64,000 nt of DNA from Sandaracinobacteroides hominis (GTDB taxonomy: Bacteria > Pseudomonadota > Alphaproteobacteria > Sphingomonadales > Sphingomonadaceae). The stretch's first letter is position 1. Each line of letters starts with the position of its first letter. Below the pieces are notes generated by a model. That model did no database searches. It was given only the letters and a program-made list of their open reading frames with translations, and was not told the origin of the DNA. Position numbers and translations under genes: made by a program. Positions 26,162 to 34,644 of the stretch are shown here, one piece after another. The stretch covers positions 682,001-746,000 of the forward strand of contig NZ_JADCUC010000001.1 in assembly GCF_016464365.1 (NCBI RefSeq). Direction: 5' to 3'.

Positions 26162-26777
26162 CGACCTGTGCCCCTCTTTGCGGCTCGGCCCCGGCTACGC
26201 CCGATCCGATGCCCTGCCCCACTCCCATTTGCGCCATGTTCTCGGCCACTGCAATCTGCCTGTCCAGCATCGGCACCCATTCCGCATCGGCCGGACTGCG
26301 ATCCCGCAGCGCTTTCCACGTCTGGAGCGCCTGCTGCACGTCTCCGGACTGCAACCAGGCGAGGCCGAGGAAATAGGCAGGCGCTGGATGTTCGGGGGCG
26401 AGGCGGCTGGCGCGATCGAAGGCGAGGCGTGCGGCCGGGACCACTTCGCCATCGGCATGCGCGACCAAGGCGATCCCCAGCTGCACCCAGAGATCGGCAT
26501 TGCCGGGGATGGCCTCCAGCCCGGACTGCAGCGCCTCGACGGCAGTCTCTGTCCGGTCGATGCGGATCAGCGCGTCGGAGAGGGTCAGCCAGGCACGGAC
26601 ATCGCCGAAATTCTCCAGCAGCTGTTTGGACGCCTGCTCCGCCTCGGGCGTGAGATCGGGGTTGAGCGAGCGGGCGGGCGCCGGCGCCGACTTCAGGCCG
26701 GGGCTTCCGGTGACGGCATAGCCTGCAGCCGCGAGCCCCAGCACCGCTGCGGCGGCGATGATCGGCGTCGACTTCAT
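26133..26777 (-). CDS. ccmI: CcmI/NrfG-like TPR protein of cytochrome c maturation
   Basis: A 214-residue protein with an N-terminal membrane anchor (about residues 5-21) and tetratricopeptide repeats (about 55-190; RAWLTLSDALIRIDRTETAV, then NADLWVQLGIALVAHADG). It corresponds to the C-terminal periplasmic part of CcmI, which chaperones apocytochrome c. The usual N-terminal double-membrane module is absent. Its ATG overlaps the ccmH stop (ATGA). The assignment to CcmI rests on position and TPR content. Confidence 0.8.
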   Translation of the reverse strand: MKSTPIIAAAAVLGLAAAGYAVTGSPGLKSAPAPARSLNPDLTPEAEQASKQLLENFGDVRAWLTLSDALIRIDRTETAVEALQSGLEAIPGNADLWVQLGIALVAHADGEVVPAARLAFDRASRLAPEHPAPAYFLGLAWLQSGDVQQALQTWKALRDRSPADAEWVPMLDRQIAVAENMAQMGVGQGIGSGVAGAEPQRGAQVDDSGSPSQQ

Positions 26778-27160
26778 CGGCGGAACCTGCGCGCGACCAG
26801 CGCCAGCCCGATCGCCAGGAACAGCAGCGGCGCGGCCCACAGCAGCGCGGTATCTTCCCGCGCGGGCGGGACGAAGCTGACCCAATCGCCATAGCGGTCG
26901 ACAAACCAGGCGCGGACCTGCTCCGGATCTTCGCCCGCTGCTATTCGGGTCCGCACTTCCGTTCGCATCGCCTGCGCCTGCGACGCGCCGGAATCGGCAA
27001 TCGACTGGTTCTGGCAGGTGAGGCAGCGCAGTTCCGACATCACGGCGCGGGCGCGGGCTTCGGCGGACGGATCGCTGAGCGGCACGTCGGGCGGCGGCGG
27101 TGGTTCCGCAACCGATGGCGCGGCCACGGCCAGCAGCAGGGCGATGGCGAGGCTTCTCAC
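26774..27160 (-). CDS. ccmH: cytochrome c maturation protein CcmH
   Basis: A 128-residue periplasmic thiol protein that reduces apocytochrome c haem-binding cysteines. It has a signal peptide (residues 1-18), the family motif LRCLTCQNQSIADS with Cys46 and Cys49, and a C-terminal membrane anchor (about 105-122). The GTG start at 27160 lies in a GTGA overlap with the CcmG stop, and GAAGG precedes it. Confidence 0.95.
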   Translation of the reverse strand: MRSLAIALLLAVAAPSVAEPPPPPDVPLSDPSAEARARAVMSELRCLTCQNQSIADSGASQAQAMRTEVRTRIAAGEDPEQVRAWFVDRYGDWVSFVPPAREDTALLWAAPLLFLAIGLALVARRFRR

Positions 27161-27681
27161 TTCGCCTTCTCCAGCTCGGCCAGCAGCATCTGCACATGTT
27201 CGGGGCGGACTTCGCCGATATGCTGGTAGCGGATGATTCCGCGCCCATCGATCACATAGGTTTCCGGCACGCCCGAGGCACCAAAGCCGAGCAGCAGGCG
27301 GCCGTTGGTGTCGAGGCCGATGCGATCGAACGGATTGCCGTGCTTGGCAAGGAAGCCGGCGACATTCTGGGGCGTGTCGCGCACGGCAATGCCCAGGAGC
27401 GTCGCGCCGCCGTCCTTCAGCGCCTGCAGCTGCGGCGCTTCCACCGCGCAGGGCAGGCACCAGCTGGCAAAGACGTTGACGAGAACCGGCTTGCCGGTGA
27501 CGAGATCGGCGGTGGCAAGGCCGGGCCTGCCGCCAGCGCCTTCCAGCGCGAACTCCGGCGCGGGCTTGCCGATCATATGGCTGCGGATCACCGCCTGCTG
27601 CGGCTTGCCCAGCCCGCCGAACATCAGCACGAACAGCCCCGCGAACAGCGCGAGCGGAATCAGCCAGAGAAAACGTGCCAT
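27157..27681 (-). CDS. ccmG: thiol:disulfide interchange protein CcmG/DsbE
   Basis: A 174-residue membrane-anchored thioredoxin-like protein (anchor at residues 5-24) with active site WCLPC (Cys75, Cys78) and cis-proline GVPETYVID. It passes electrons to CcmH and apocytochrome c. WCLPC differs from the commoner WCPTC or WCVPC. It starts four bases after the ccmF stop. Confidence 0.95.
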   Translation of the reverse strand: MARFLWLIPLALFAGLFVLMFGGLGKPQQAVIRSHMIGKPAPEFALEGAGGRPGLATADLVTGKPVLVNVFASWCLPCAVEAPQLQALKDGGATLLGIAVRDTPQNVAGFLAKHGNPFDRIGLDTNGRLLLGFGASGVPETYVIDGRGIIRYQHIGEVRPEHVQMLLAELEKAK

Positions 27682-27685
27682 GGCG

Positions 27686-29620
27686 TCAGGCCGCCTGCGG
27701 CTCGGCGAAAGTGACCAGCTTGCGGCGACGCAGTGCCAGCGCGCGGACGCGGCCGCCGAGCGCGACGACACCGCCCAGCGCCATCAGCAGGCCGCCGATC
27801 CAGATCAGCCGCACCAACGGTTTCACCCACAGATGCACCTGCCAGCGGCCGCTGCCGTCCGGCTTGCCAAGCACGGCATAGACTTCGCCCATGCGCCAGC
27901 CGGTGCGGCCGGATTCCGTGGTTTCCTGCGCCGGGGCAATGAACATCCGCGATTGCGGCGTTACCGTGCCAACGGGCCTGCCGTTGCGCTGCACATAGAG
28001 CGTCGCCTCGATCGCGGTCCAGTTCGGGCCGGCGACGGGGCGCACGTCCATCAGTTCGGCGCGCCAGGGCCCCATCTGCACGCTGTCGCCAACGCGCAGC
28101 GCAACCAGCGCTTCGCGTTGCAGCGCGCCCGACGCCGTTGCCCCAAGGATCGAGACGGCCACACCCAGATGCGCCAGCGCCATGCCGGCGGAGTTGAAGG
28201 TAAGGCCGCGGCGGACGAGGATCGTGATGCTGGCAGCGCCCAGCCAGGCGGCGGCGGCAAAGCCGAGAATCGCGCCGATTCCGCGCACGTCCAGCAGCAG
28301 GACAGCGACTACCGCCGCGGCGGCCGTGGCGATGGAGGCCGGAAGCAGACGCCGGGCAAGGTGGCCGGTGGCACTGCGCTTCCATCCCAGCCACGGCGCA
28401 ATGCCCATCAGCACCGCCGCAACCAGCAGCATCGGCACGATGGTACGGTTGAAATAGGGCGGGCCGACGGAAATCTGCGCGCCGCCCATCGCCTCCAGCG
28501 CCATCGGGTAGAGCGTGCCGAGCAAAATCACGCCAAGCATCGCCGACAGCAGCAGGTTGTTGGCGACAAGAGACGTTTCCCGGCTGACCAATGCGAACTG
28601 TCGCCCCTCTGCCACGCGGCCGGCGGCGAGCGCATAGATGGTGAGCGCGCCGCCGATATAGAGCGCCATCAGCAGCATCAGGAAGAGCCCGCGGGTGGGA
28701 TCGACGGCGAAGGCGTGCACGGACGTGAGCAGCCCGGAGCGGACGATGAAGGTGCCCATCATCGAGAGCGAGAAGGCGGCGACAGCCAGCAGCAGGGTCC
28801 AGGCGCGGAGCGCATCGCGCTTCATCACCACGGCAATGCTGTGCAGCAGGGCAGTGGCGGCGATCCACGGCATCAGCGCGGCGTTCTCGACCGGGTCCCA
28901 GAACCACCAGCCGCCCCAGCCCAGTTCATAATAGGCCCAATAGCTGCCCAGAGCGATGCCGAGCGTCAGCAGCGCCCAGGCGCCGGCTATCCATGGCCGG
29001 GTGGCGCGCGCCCATTGCGGGCCGACCTTGTTTTCCAGCATCCCGGCGACAGCAAAAGCAAAGGCGACCGAAAGCCCGACATAGCCGGCGTAGAGCAGCG
29101 GCGGATGGAAGGCGAGGCCGGGGTCCTGCAGCAACGGGTTGAGACCGACGCCCTCCGTGGGTGCCGGAATCAGCCGTTCGAACGGGTTCGATGCAAAAAG
29201 CAGGAAGGCGAAGAAGCCGAGCGAGACGAAGCCCTGCACACTGAGCACACGTGCGCGGAAACGGCTGCCGAGCGTCGCAGGTGCCAGCGCCACGGCAACA
29301 CCGGCAAGCGCCATCACCAGCACCCAGAGCAGCAGGGAGCCTTCATGGTTCGCCCAGACGCCGGTAAAGCGATACATGTCGGGCTTCATGCTGTGGCTGT
29401 TCGCCGCCACCAGCTTCACCGAGAAATCCGAAATGATGAAGGCGTAGGCGAGAGCCACGAACGCCAGCCCCGTGAACAGCCCCTGCGCCAGTGCGGTCGG
29501 CACGGCGAGGTCGGCGAGATCGTCCCGGTTGCGCCACAGGCCGACGGTGGGGGCGAATGCCTGCGCCAGCGCTGCCATCGCCGCGAGCCACAGCGCAAAA
29601 TGACCGAGCTCCGGAATCAC
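27686..29620 (-). CDS. ccmF: haem lyase subunit CcmF
   Basis: A 644-residue inner-membrane protein with about fifteen membrane segments and the haem-handling WWD motif ELGWGGWWFWDPVENAALMP. This is the haem ligation subunit of System I. The GTG start at 29620 is inside a GTGA overlap with the ccmE stop. The length is normal for the family (640-660). Confidence 0.96.
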   Translation of the reverse strand: MIPELGHFALWLAAMAALAQAFAPTVGLWRNRDDLADLAVPTALAQGLFTGLAFVALAYAFIISDFSVKLVAANSHSMKPDMYRFTGVWANHEGSLLLWVLVMALAGVAVALAPATLGSRFRARVLSVQGFVSLGFFAFLLFASNPFERLIPAPTEGVGLNPLLQDPGLAFHPPLLYAGYVGLSVAFAFAVAGMLENKVGPQWARATRPWIAGAWALLTLGIALGSYWAYYELGWGGWWFWDPVENAALMPWIAATALLHSIAVVMKRDALRAWTLLLAVAAFSLSMMGTFIVRSGLLTSVHAFAVDPTRGLFLMLLMALYIGGALTIYALAAGRVAEGRQFALVSRETSLVANNLLLSAMLGVILLGTLYPMALEAMGGAQISVGPPYFNRTIVPMLLVAAVLMGIAPWLGWKRSATGHLARRLLPASIATAAAAVVAVLLLDVRGIGAILGFAAAAWLGAASITILVRRGLTFNSAGMALAHLGVAVSILGATASGALQREALVALRVGDSVQMGPWRAELMDVRPVAGPNWTAIEATLYVQRNGRPVGTVTPQSRMFIAPAQETTESGRTGWRMGEVYAVLGKPDGSGRWQVHLWVKPLVRLIWIGGLLMALGGVVALGGRVRALALRRRKLVTFAEPQAA

Positions 29621-30066
29621 GAAGCGTTCACCGGATGTCCCTGCTTTTCCAGCGCCTTCGCAACTTCCGGCGGCATATACTTCTCGTCATGCTTGGCGAG
29701 CAGTTCCTGCGCCCGGAACACGCCCTGCGCGTCGAAGCTGCCGGTGGCAATGACCCCCTGCCCTTCGCGGAAAAGGTCCGGCACCAGCCCGCGATAGGTC
29801 ACATTGGTGTCGGCCTTCATGTCGGTGACGATGAAATGCAGTTCCAGCCCGTCGCCCGGACGGGTTACCGTGCCGGTTTTCACCAGCCCTCCCAGCCGGA
29901 TCGTCTGGCCCGGCGCCGGCGGCGAGGCGGCAATGTCTGCCGGGGCCTTGAAATAGGCGGCGGTATCCTGAAGCGCGAACGAGGCGATCACGCCGGCTGC
30001 CGCAAGCACGGCGACCGCTGCCAGCGCCAGCACCAGGCGCTGCTGCTTGGGCTTCGCTACTGCCAT
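29617..30066 (-). CDS. ccmE: haem chaperone CcmE
   Basis: A 149-residue periplasmic haem chaperone with one N-terminal anchor (residues 10-30) and an OB-fold. The covalent haem-binding His126 and ligand Tyr130 are in LLAKHDEKYMPPE. The start overlaps the ccmD stop (TGATG). The classic HxxxY motif is intact, so this is the canonical form and not the Cys variant. Confidence 0.96.
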   Translation of the reverse strand: MAVAKPKQQRLVLALAAVAVLAAAGVIASFALQDTAAYFKAPADIAASPPAPGQTIRLGGLVKTGTVTRPGDGLELHFIVTDMKADTNVTYRGLVPDLFREGQGVIATGSFDAQGVFRAQELLAKHDEKYMPPEVAKALEKQGHPVNAS

Positions 30067-30194
30067 CAGTTGCGCTCTCCATCCTCCAGTGCCCTCTCGG
30101 CGCGGCGCATGCGGGTGAGCGACCAGACCAGCAGCCCGCCGAGAGCGACAAGGGTAAAGGTATAAGCAGCGATGATGAACGGGAGATGCGGCAT
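30066..30194 (-). CDS. ccmD: haem exporter accessory protein CcmD
   Basis: A 42-residue membrane protein (MPHLPFIIAAYTFTLVALGG and on, ending RRAERALEDGERN) with one membrane helix and a basic-acidic tail, located exactly between ccmC and ccmE. CcmD holds CcmE on the CcmABC complex. It is 3 bp after ccmC and overlaps ccmE by TGATG. Confidence 0.9.
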   Translation of the reverse strand: MPHLPFIIAAYTFTLVALGGLLVWSLTRMRRAERALEDGERN

Positions 30195-30197
30195 GGT

Positions 30198-30935
30198 TCA
30201 GCCCGCACGTGCCGCACGGCGAAGGGCGCGCGCTTCGAGCCGTTGTTCCGCGATCAGGGTTCGCATGCGGACGAGAACGATGGCGGCGAACAGCAGCAGA
30301 AATCCGACGGCCGACAGCAGCAGCGGCTGCAGCATATCCGGGTGGATGCTGCTGCCGGAAAGGCGGATGGAGGCCGGCTGGTGCAGCGTGTTCCACCATT
30401 CGACGCTGAACTTGATGATCGGCAGGTTGATGGTGCCGACAATTGCCAGATAGCCGGCCATCTTCAGCCCGCGCGCCCGATCCTCGTGCAGGTGCGTGAG
30501 CGCGATGACGCCCAGATAGAGCAGGAACAGGACGAGCATGGAGGTGAGCCGACCGTCCCACACCCACCAGGTGCCCCAGGTGGGCCGGCCCCAGATGGAC
30601 CCGGTAACCAGGCAGATGGCGGCAAATGTGGCGCCGACCGGAGCGATGGCGCGCACGGCGAGATCGGCCAGCGGGTGCCGCCAGATGCGCGCCGAAAGCG
30701 CCGCAATCGCCATGCCGAGATAACCACCCGAGGCGAACCACGCTGCCGGCACATGCACATACATGATGCGCACGGTCTTGCCCTGCAGATAGTCATCCGG
30801 CGCCACGAACAGGCCCTGCCACAGTCCGACAAACAGGAAACCCAACCCCAGGGCGAGCAGCCAGGGCGTGAGCGCAGTAGCAAGGCGCTGGAACCTCAGC
30901 GGGTTGGCGAGCGCATGGAGATCGGATGCAGCCAT
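30198..30935 (-). CDS. ccmC: haem exporter protein CcmC
   Basis: A 245-residue six-span membrane protein with the WWD motif WGTWWVWDGRLTS and flanking His residues. It loads haem onto CcmE. I start it at 30935 (MAASDLHALANPLRF), since a 20-residue extension upstream lacks family similarity. It is 69 bp downstream of ccmB. Confidence 0.94.
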   Translation of the reverse strand: MAASDLHALANPLRFQRLATALTPWLLALGLGFLFVGLWQGLFVAPDDYLQGKTVRIMYVHVPAAWFASGGYLGMAIAALSARIWRHPLADLAVRAIAPVGATFAAICLVTGSIWGRPTWGTWWVWDGRLTSMLVLFLLYLGVIALTHLHEDRARGLKMAGYLAIVGTINLPIIKFSVEWWNTLHQPASIRLSGSSIHPDMLQPLLLSAVGFLLLFAAIVLVRMRTLIAEQRLEARALRRAARAG

Positions 30936-31004
30936 TGTTCTGTGCAGTGCACTAGCACGGCATTTGCGCCGCTGACAGCCCCGACCTCCATTCACCGAAC
31001 GCCG

Positions 31005-31643
31005 CTAGACGCGCGAGGCGCGAAGCGCGGCGCCTGCTGCAAAAGGCGCTACTGCGGCGAGCAGAAGCGCGGCAGCAATTCCAAGCCCGAGCGAGCCCGG
31101 ATCTTCAGGGCGGCTGCCAAACAGCAGGAGCGGGATGGCGAGCGGCACGATCAGCAGTGCCACCAGCCCGCCTCCGCCCCGGGCGCCCAGCGTAACGCTG
31201 GCAGCGATGACGGCGAGCGCGGACAGACCCAGCGCGCCTGCCGCCAGTCCAGGCAGCACGCGCAGCAGCATCTCCCATTCCATCCCGAGGAACAACGCGG
31301 CAAGCGGCGCCGCCAGCAGTAGCGGGGCGCCAAAGCCGATCCACAACGCCGCCATTCGCGCCGCGGCCAATGTTTCGCCGGCAATCCCGCGCACCAGCAG
31401 CTGATCCAGCGTGCCGTCCGCCGAATCGAGGGTGAACAGGGTGGAAACCGGCATCAGGCTGGCGAGCAGCGCCGCCAGCCACAGGATCCCGGGCGCCAGC
31501 CTTGCCAGCAGCCTCGCGTCTGGCCCGATGGCGAAGGGCAGCAAAAGCGCCACAAGCAGGAAAAAGGCGAGCGGCATCAACCACTCACCCGGGCGCGAGG
31601 CCATCAGCGCCAGATCGCGCCGGATCAGCCGCGCGACAAGCAT
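31005..31643 (-). CDS. ccmB: haem exporter protein CcmB
   Basis: A 212-residue permease with six membrane segments. The family start LIRRDLALMASRPGEWLMPL and the LDSADGTLDQLLVRG stretch are both present. CcmB normally pairs with the ATPase CcmA encoded directly upstream. Here the upstream gene is DUF1192 (TAATG overlap), and no ccmA is found anywhere in the window. Confidence 0.92.
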   Translation of the reverse strand: MLVARLIRRDLALMASRPGEWLMPLAFFLLVALLLPFAIGPDARLLARLAPGILWLAALLASLMPVSTLFTLDSADGTLDQLLVRGIAGETLAAARMAALWIGFGAPLLLAAPLAALFLGMEWEMLLRVLPGLAAGALGLSALAVIAASVTLGARGGGGLVALLIVPLAIPLLLFGSRPEDPGSLGLGIAAALLLAAVAPFAAGAALRASRV

Positions 31644-31840
31644 TATTTCTTGAAAAGGCTGTCGGCAGCCGAGCGGAAAGCGGACGCAGAATCCCGTTTG
31701 GCCTTTGTGCGCGCGATTTCAGCCTCCAGCGTGGCAATGCGCTCGCCCAGCTCGTCAACACTCAGCCGATCCAGGTCTTCCCGGCGCAGCTGCGCCAGCA
31801 AGCTTTCCGGGCGCTTCGACAGGAAATCCTCTGCATCCAT
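31643..31840 (-). CDS. DUF1192 family small protein
   Basis: A 65-residue soluble helical protein starting MDAEDFLSKRPESLLAQL, with the DUF1192 core DLDRLSVDELGERIATLEAE (residues 22-41), probably a short coiled coil. It is a common alphaproteobacterial gene of unknown role. Its stop and the ccmB start overlap by one base, so it leads the ccm operon here. Confidence 0.88.
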   Translation of the reverse strand: MDAEDFLSKRPESLLAQLRREDLDRLSVDELGERIATLEAEIARTKAKRDSASAFRSAADSLFKK

Positions 31841-31916
31841 TGCCAGCCCCTTCCGTCTCAACAGTTTTCTCCATGTCCGTCTTGCACTTTCGCCGGCAAG
31901 CGGCAACGGTTGCGGC

Positions 31917-32918
31917 ATGAGCAGCCTTCCCGCGACCATGCGCGCCATCGATCCCGCCTCGCCCGGCGGCCCCGACGTTCTTGTAGTGGTGGAGCGGCCC
32001 GTGCCGCAGCCCGGCCCCGGCGAAGTGCTGATCCGCGTGCATGCGGCAGGCGTGAACCGGCCCGACATCCTGCAGCGCATGGGGCTGTATCCCATGCCGC
32101 CCGGCGCGCCGACGATCATGGGCCTGGAGGTAGCTGGCGAAATCGTCGCGCTTGGAGAAGGCGTCGCTACGCTGTCGGTCGGCGACCCGGTGTGCGCGCT
32201 GATCGCGGGCGGCGGCTATGCCGATTATGCGACAGCGCCTGCCGTGCAGTGCCTCCCCGTCCCGCCGGGGATGCGATTCGACGAGGCAGCGACGCTGCCG
32301 GAAACCTGGTTCACGGTCTGGGCAAACCTGAACGACCTTGCCGGCGCGCGCGTGGGCGAAACGATGCTGGTGCATGGCGGAACCTCGGGAATCGGTGTGA
32401 CGGCGATCGATTTCGCCCGCTCGCGCGACATGCAGATCATCGTCACCTGCGGCACGGACGCCAAATGTCAGGCAGCGAAGGCACTGGGCGCCACCCACGC
32501 GCTGAACTACCGCGACGGCGATTTCGCGCCGAAAGTGCGTGAACTGACCGGTGGGCGCGGCGTGGACATCGTGCTGGACATGGTGGGCGGCGAATATTTT
32601 CCGCGGAATCTCGCCTCGCTGCGTGACGGCGGCCGGCATGTTTCCATCGCCTTCCAGAAGGGCAATCGTCTGGAGCTGGATGTCGGTTTCCTGATGCGCA
32701 AGCGCCTGCACGTGACCGGCTCGATGCTGCGGCCACGCAGCGTAGCCGAGAAGGGTGCCATTGCCGAGGCGCTGGAGCGGGAGATCTGGCCGCTCTTCAC
32801 CGACGGCCGGCTGAAGGCGCATCTGTTCCGCAGCTATCCCCTGGAGCAGGCAGACGACGCCCACCGGCTGATGGAATCCGGTGGGCATGTAGGGAAGATC
32901 GCGCTTACCCTCGCCTGA
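31917..32918 (+). CDS. NAD(P)H-quinone oxidoreductase-like zinc-independent MDR
   Basis: A 333-residue medium-chain dehydrogenase/reductase of the PIG3/QOR type. It has the GroES-like N domain (HAAGVNRPDILQRMGLYP, residues about 42-59) and the Rossmann motif HGGTSGIGVTAIDFA near residue 145. The structural and catalytic zinc ligands of alcohol dehydrogenases are absent. It reduces quinones or acts as a 2-enone reductase with NADPH. It is divergent from DUF1192-ccm, with 76 bp between the starts. Confidence 0.92.
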   Translation: MSSLPATMRAIDPASPGGPDVLVVVERPVPQPGPGEVLIRVHAAGVNRPDILQRMGLYPMPPGAPTIMGLEVAGEIVALGEGVATLSVGDPVCALIAGGGYADYATAPAVQCLPVPPGMRFDEAATLPETWFTVWANLNDLAGARVGETMLVHGGTSGIGVTAIDFARSRDMQIIVTCGTDAKCQAAKALGATHALNYRDGDFAPKVRELTGGRGVDIVLDMVGGEYFPRNLASLRDGGRHVSIAFQKGNRLELDVGFLMRKRLHVTGSMLRPRSVAEKGAIAEALEREIWPLFTDGRLKAHLFRSYPLEQADDAHRLMESGGHVGKIALTLA

Positions 32919-32943
32919 CAGGCTTCATGACGAAAGCGGCAGG

Positions 32944-33579
32944 TTGACGAAACCGCAGGTCTCAGCGCTTTTTCGCGCCATGCGTCACGCCTCCGCCATC
33001 AAGCAGGATCTCGCTGTCCTGGGTGCCCTCACCGAAGTCGGCCTGAATGCCGATCCCGCCGATTCCGCCCGCATCCGCGCGCTGGCGGCCGAACTGGAAG
33101 GGATGAACCCCACGCCGGAACCGGCGCGTGCGGCCGCCCTGCTGCGCGGCCGCTGGCGGCTGCTCTATTCCAACTTCAGCCTGCAGCGGCATACCACCAT
33201 GACCCGGCTGAGCCTGGGCGTGCTGCCGGATGATCCAGTTGAAGTCGTTGAACTCTATAATGAAATCGATCCTTCGACGGGTCTCTACGACAATATTATC
33301 CATTTCCTGTTCGAGGACGGCACGCCCGGCATCCAGGTGATGGCCGGCGCATATGAAGTGGAGGACGATAGCCATATCGACATCCGTTACTATGAAGCGC
33401 TGGTGATCGGCCCTGGCGCCCCCGTGCGGATTCCGGCCACCGGATCGCGGGTGAGTTCATTGAAGACCGAAGTCACCTATCTGGACGACGGCTTCCGACT
33501 GGTGCGCGGCGCCCATGGCAGCCTCTATATTCTGGAGCGGCTGGATTCCGCCCCCATGCGCTGGGGTCGCGATAGCTGA
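32944..33579 (+). CDS. PAP/fibrillin domain protein
   Basis: A protein of up to 211 residues with the plastid-lipid-associated (PAP/fibrillin) pattern LLRGRWRLLYSNFSLQR, a beta-rich lipocalin-like body and a closing LYILERL strand. Such proteins bind lipids in plastids and cyanobacteria; a role in alphaproteobacteria is unknown. The start is unsure: TTG at 32944 or ATG at 32980, neither with a good ribosome-binding site. It is 25 bp after the oxidoreductase in the same direction, so co-transcription is likely. Confidence 0.7.
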   Translation: MTKPQVSALFRAMRHASAIKQDLAVLGALTEVGLNADPADSARIRALAAELEGMNPTPEPARAAALLRGRWRLLYSNFSLQRHTTMTRLSLGVLPDDPVEVVELYNEIDPSTGLYDNIIHFLFEDGTPGIQVMAGAYEVEDDSHIDIRYYEALVIGPGAPVRIPATGSRVSSLKTEVTYLDDGFRLVRGAHGSLYILERLDSAPMRWGRDS

Positions 33580-33614
33580 GCGGCGCCAAGATTTTCTAAA
33601 GTGGAGAGACATAA

Positions 33615-34412
33615 ATGACCGACAAACCCGAATCCGTGGGCCGCGAAGTGCTGTACGAGGTCGTCGACGGCCACATCGGACTGGTGCGCCTGAACCGCCC
33701 GGACAAGCGCAATGCAGTCAACGGTGATCTGGCCGCTGCGCTCGATTGGATCGTGAAGGCGACCGAAGCCGATCCGGAAATCCGCGTCGTGATCCTTGGC
33801 TCGACCTCTGACGGCGCCTTTTGCGCCGGCGCCGACCTTTCGGAAATCTCCAAGGGCCGCGGCCACATGCTTTCCACCAACGACGGCGGCTTCGGTGGCC
33901 TTGCCCGCGCCAACCGGGAAAAACCGTGGATCGCGGCTGTTGCCGCCCCTGCCCTTGCCGGCGGCTGCGAACTGGCGCTGAGCTGCGACATGATCGTCGC
34001 ATCGGAAAACAGCCGCTTCGGCCTGCCCGAAGTGAAGCGTGGCCTGTTCGCCGGCGCCGGCGGTGTATTCCGGCTGACCCGTCGCCTGCCCGCTGCAATT
34101 GCCTATGAGCTGGTAGCGACGGGCGATCCGCTCGATGCGCCACGCGCCTATGCGCTGGGCCTCGTCAACCGCCTGACGACGGCCGACAAGGTGCTGGACG
34201 AGGCGATTGCGCTCGCCAAGGCGATCAGCGTCAACGCGCCACTTTCGGTGCGCGAATCGCTGAAGGTGTCGCGGATGAGCTTCGACGCCGCCGAAGAGGA
34301 ACTGTGGAAGATTTCCAACAACACCTCGGCGAAGGTATTCAGCTCGGAAGACGCAAAGGAAGGCCCTGTTGCGTTCCTCGAGAAGCGCGCGCCCGTCTGG
34401 AAGGGCCGCTAA
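33615..34412 (+). CDS. enoyl-CoA hydratase/isomerase (crotonase) family protein
   Basis: A 265-residue crotonase with LVRLNRPDKRNAVNGDLAAA (residues 19-38), the oxyanion-hole segment SDGAFCAGADLSEI, and the second, APALAGGCELALSCD. The catalytic Glu expected after the second oxyanion Gly is seen in RFGLPEVKRGLF. GGAGAG precedes the ATG. It acts in fatty-acid or aromatic CoA-ester breakdown; the exact substrate is not determinable. Confidence 0.93.
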   Translation: MTDKPESVGREVLYEVVDGHIGLVRLNRPDKRNAVNGDLAAALDWIVKATEADPEIRVVILGSTSDGAFCAGADLSEISKGRGHMLSTNDGGFGGLARANREKPWIAAVAAPALAGGCELALSCDMIVASENSRFGLPEVKRGLFAGAGGVFRLTRRLPAAIAYELVATGDPLDAPRAYALGLVNRLTTADKVLDEAIALAKAISVNAPLSVRESLKVSRMSFDAAEEELWKISNNTSAKVFSSEDAKEGPVAFLEKRAPVWKGR

Positions 34413-34434
34413 CCTGCCTGCGGGATGCTGGGGC

Positions 34435-34644
34435 TCAATCGGGCTCCAGCATCCGGTGCAGGTGCACCACCACATATTTCATGGCGGCGTCATCCACCGT
34501 GCGCTGCGCTTCGCCGCGCCACGCGGCTTCTGCAGACGCATAGTCCGGGTAGATGCCCACGATGTGAAGGGCTTCGGGATTCTCGAATTCCAGCCCGCGC
34601 GGATCTTTTACCCGGCCGCCGAACACCAAATGCAATTTGCTCAT
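34435..34644 (-). CDS. DUF4170 small protein
   Basis: A 69-residue cytoplasmic protein beginning MSKLHLVFGGRVKDP, with the DUF4170 core IVGIYPDYASAEAAWRGEAQ and YVVVHLHRML. Role unknown. The start overlaps the gamma carbonic anhydrase-like stop (ATGA), so the two are translated together. Confidence 0.88.
   Translation of the reverse strand: MSKLHLVFGGRVKDPRGLEFENPEALHIVGIYPDYASAEAAWRGEAQRTVDDAAMKYVVVHLHRMLEPD

Noticed and set aside
27305-29797. + strand open frame of 830 codons opposite ccmF and ccmG
   Set aside because: Antisense to intact ccm genes with exact overlaps between them; no family features.
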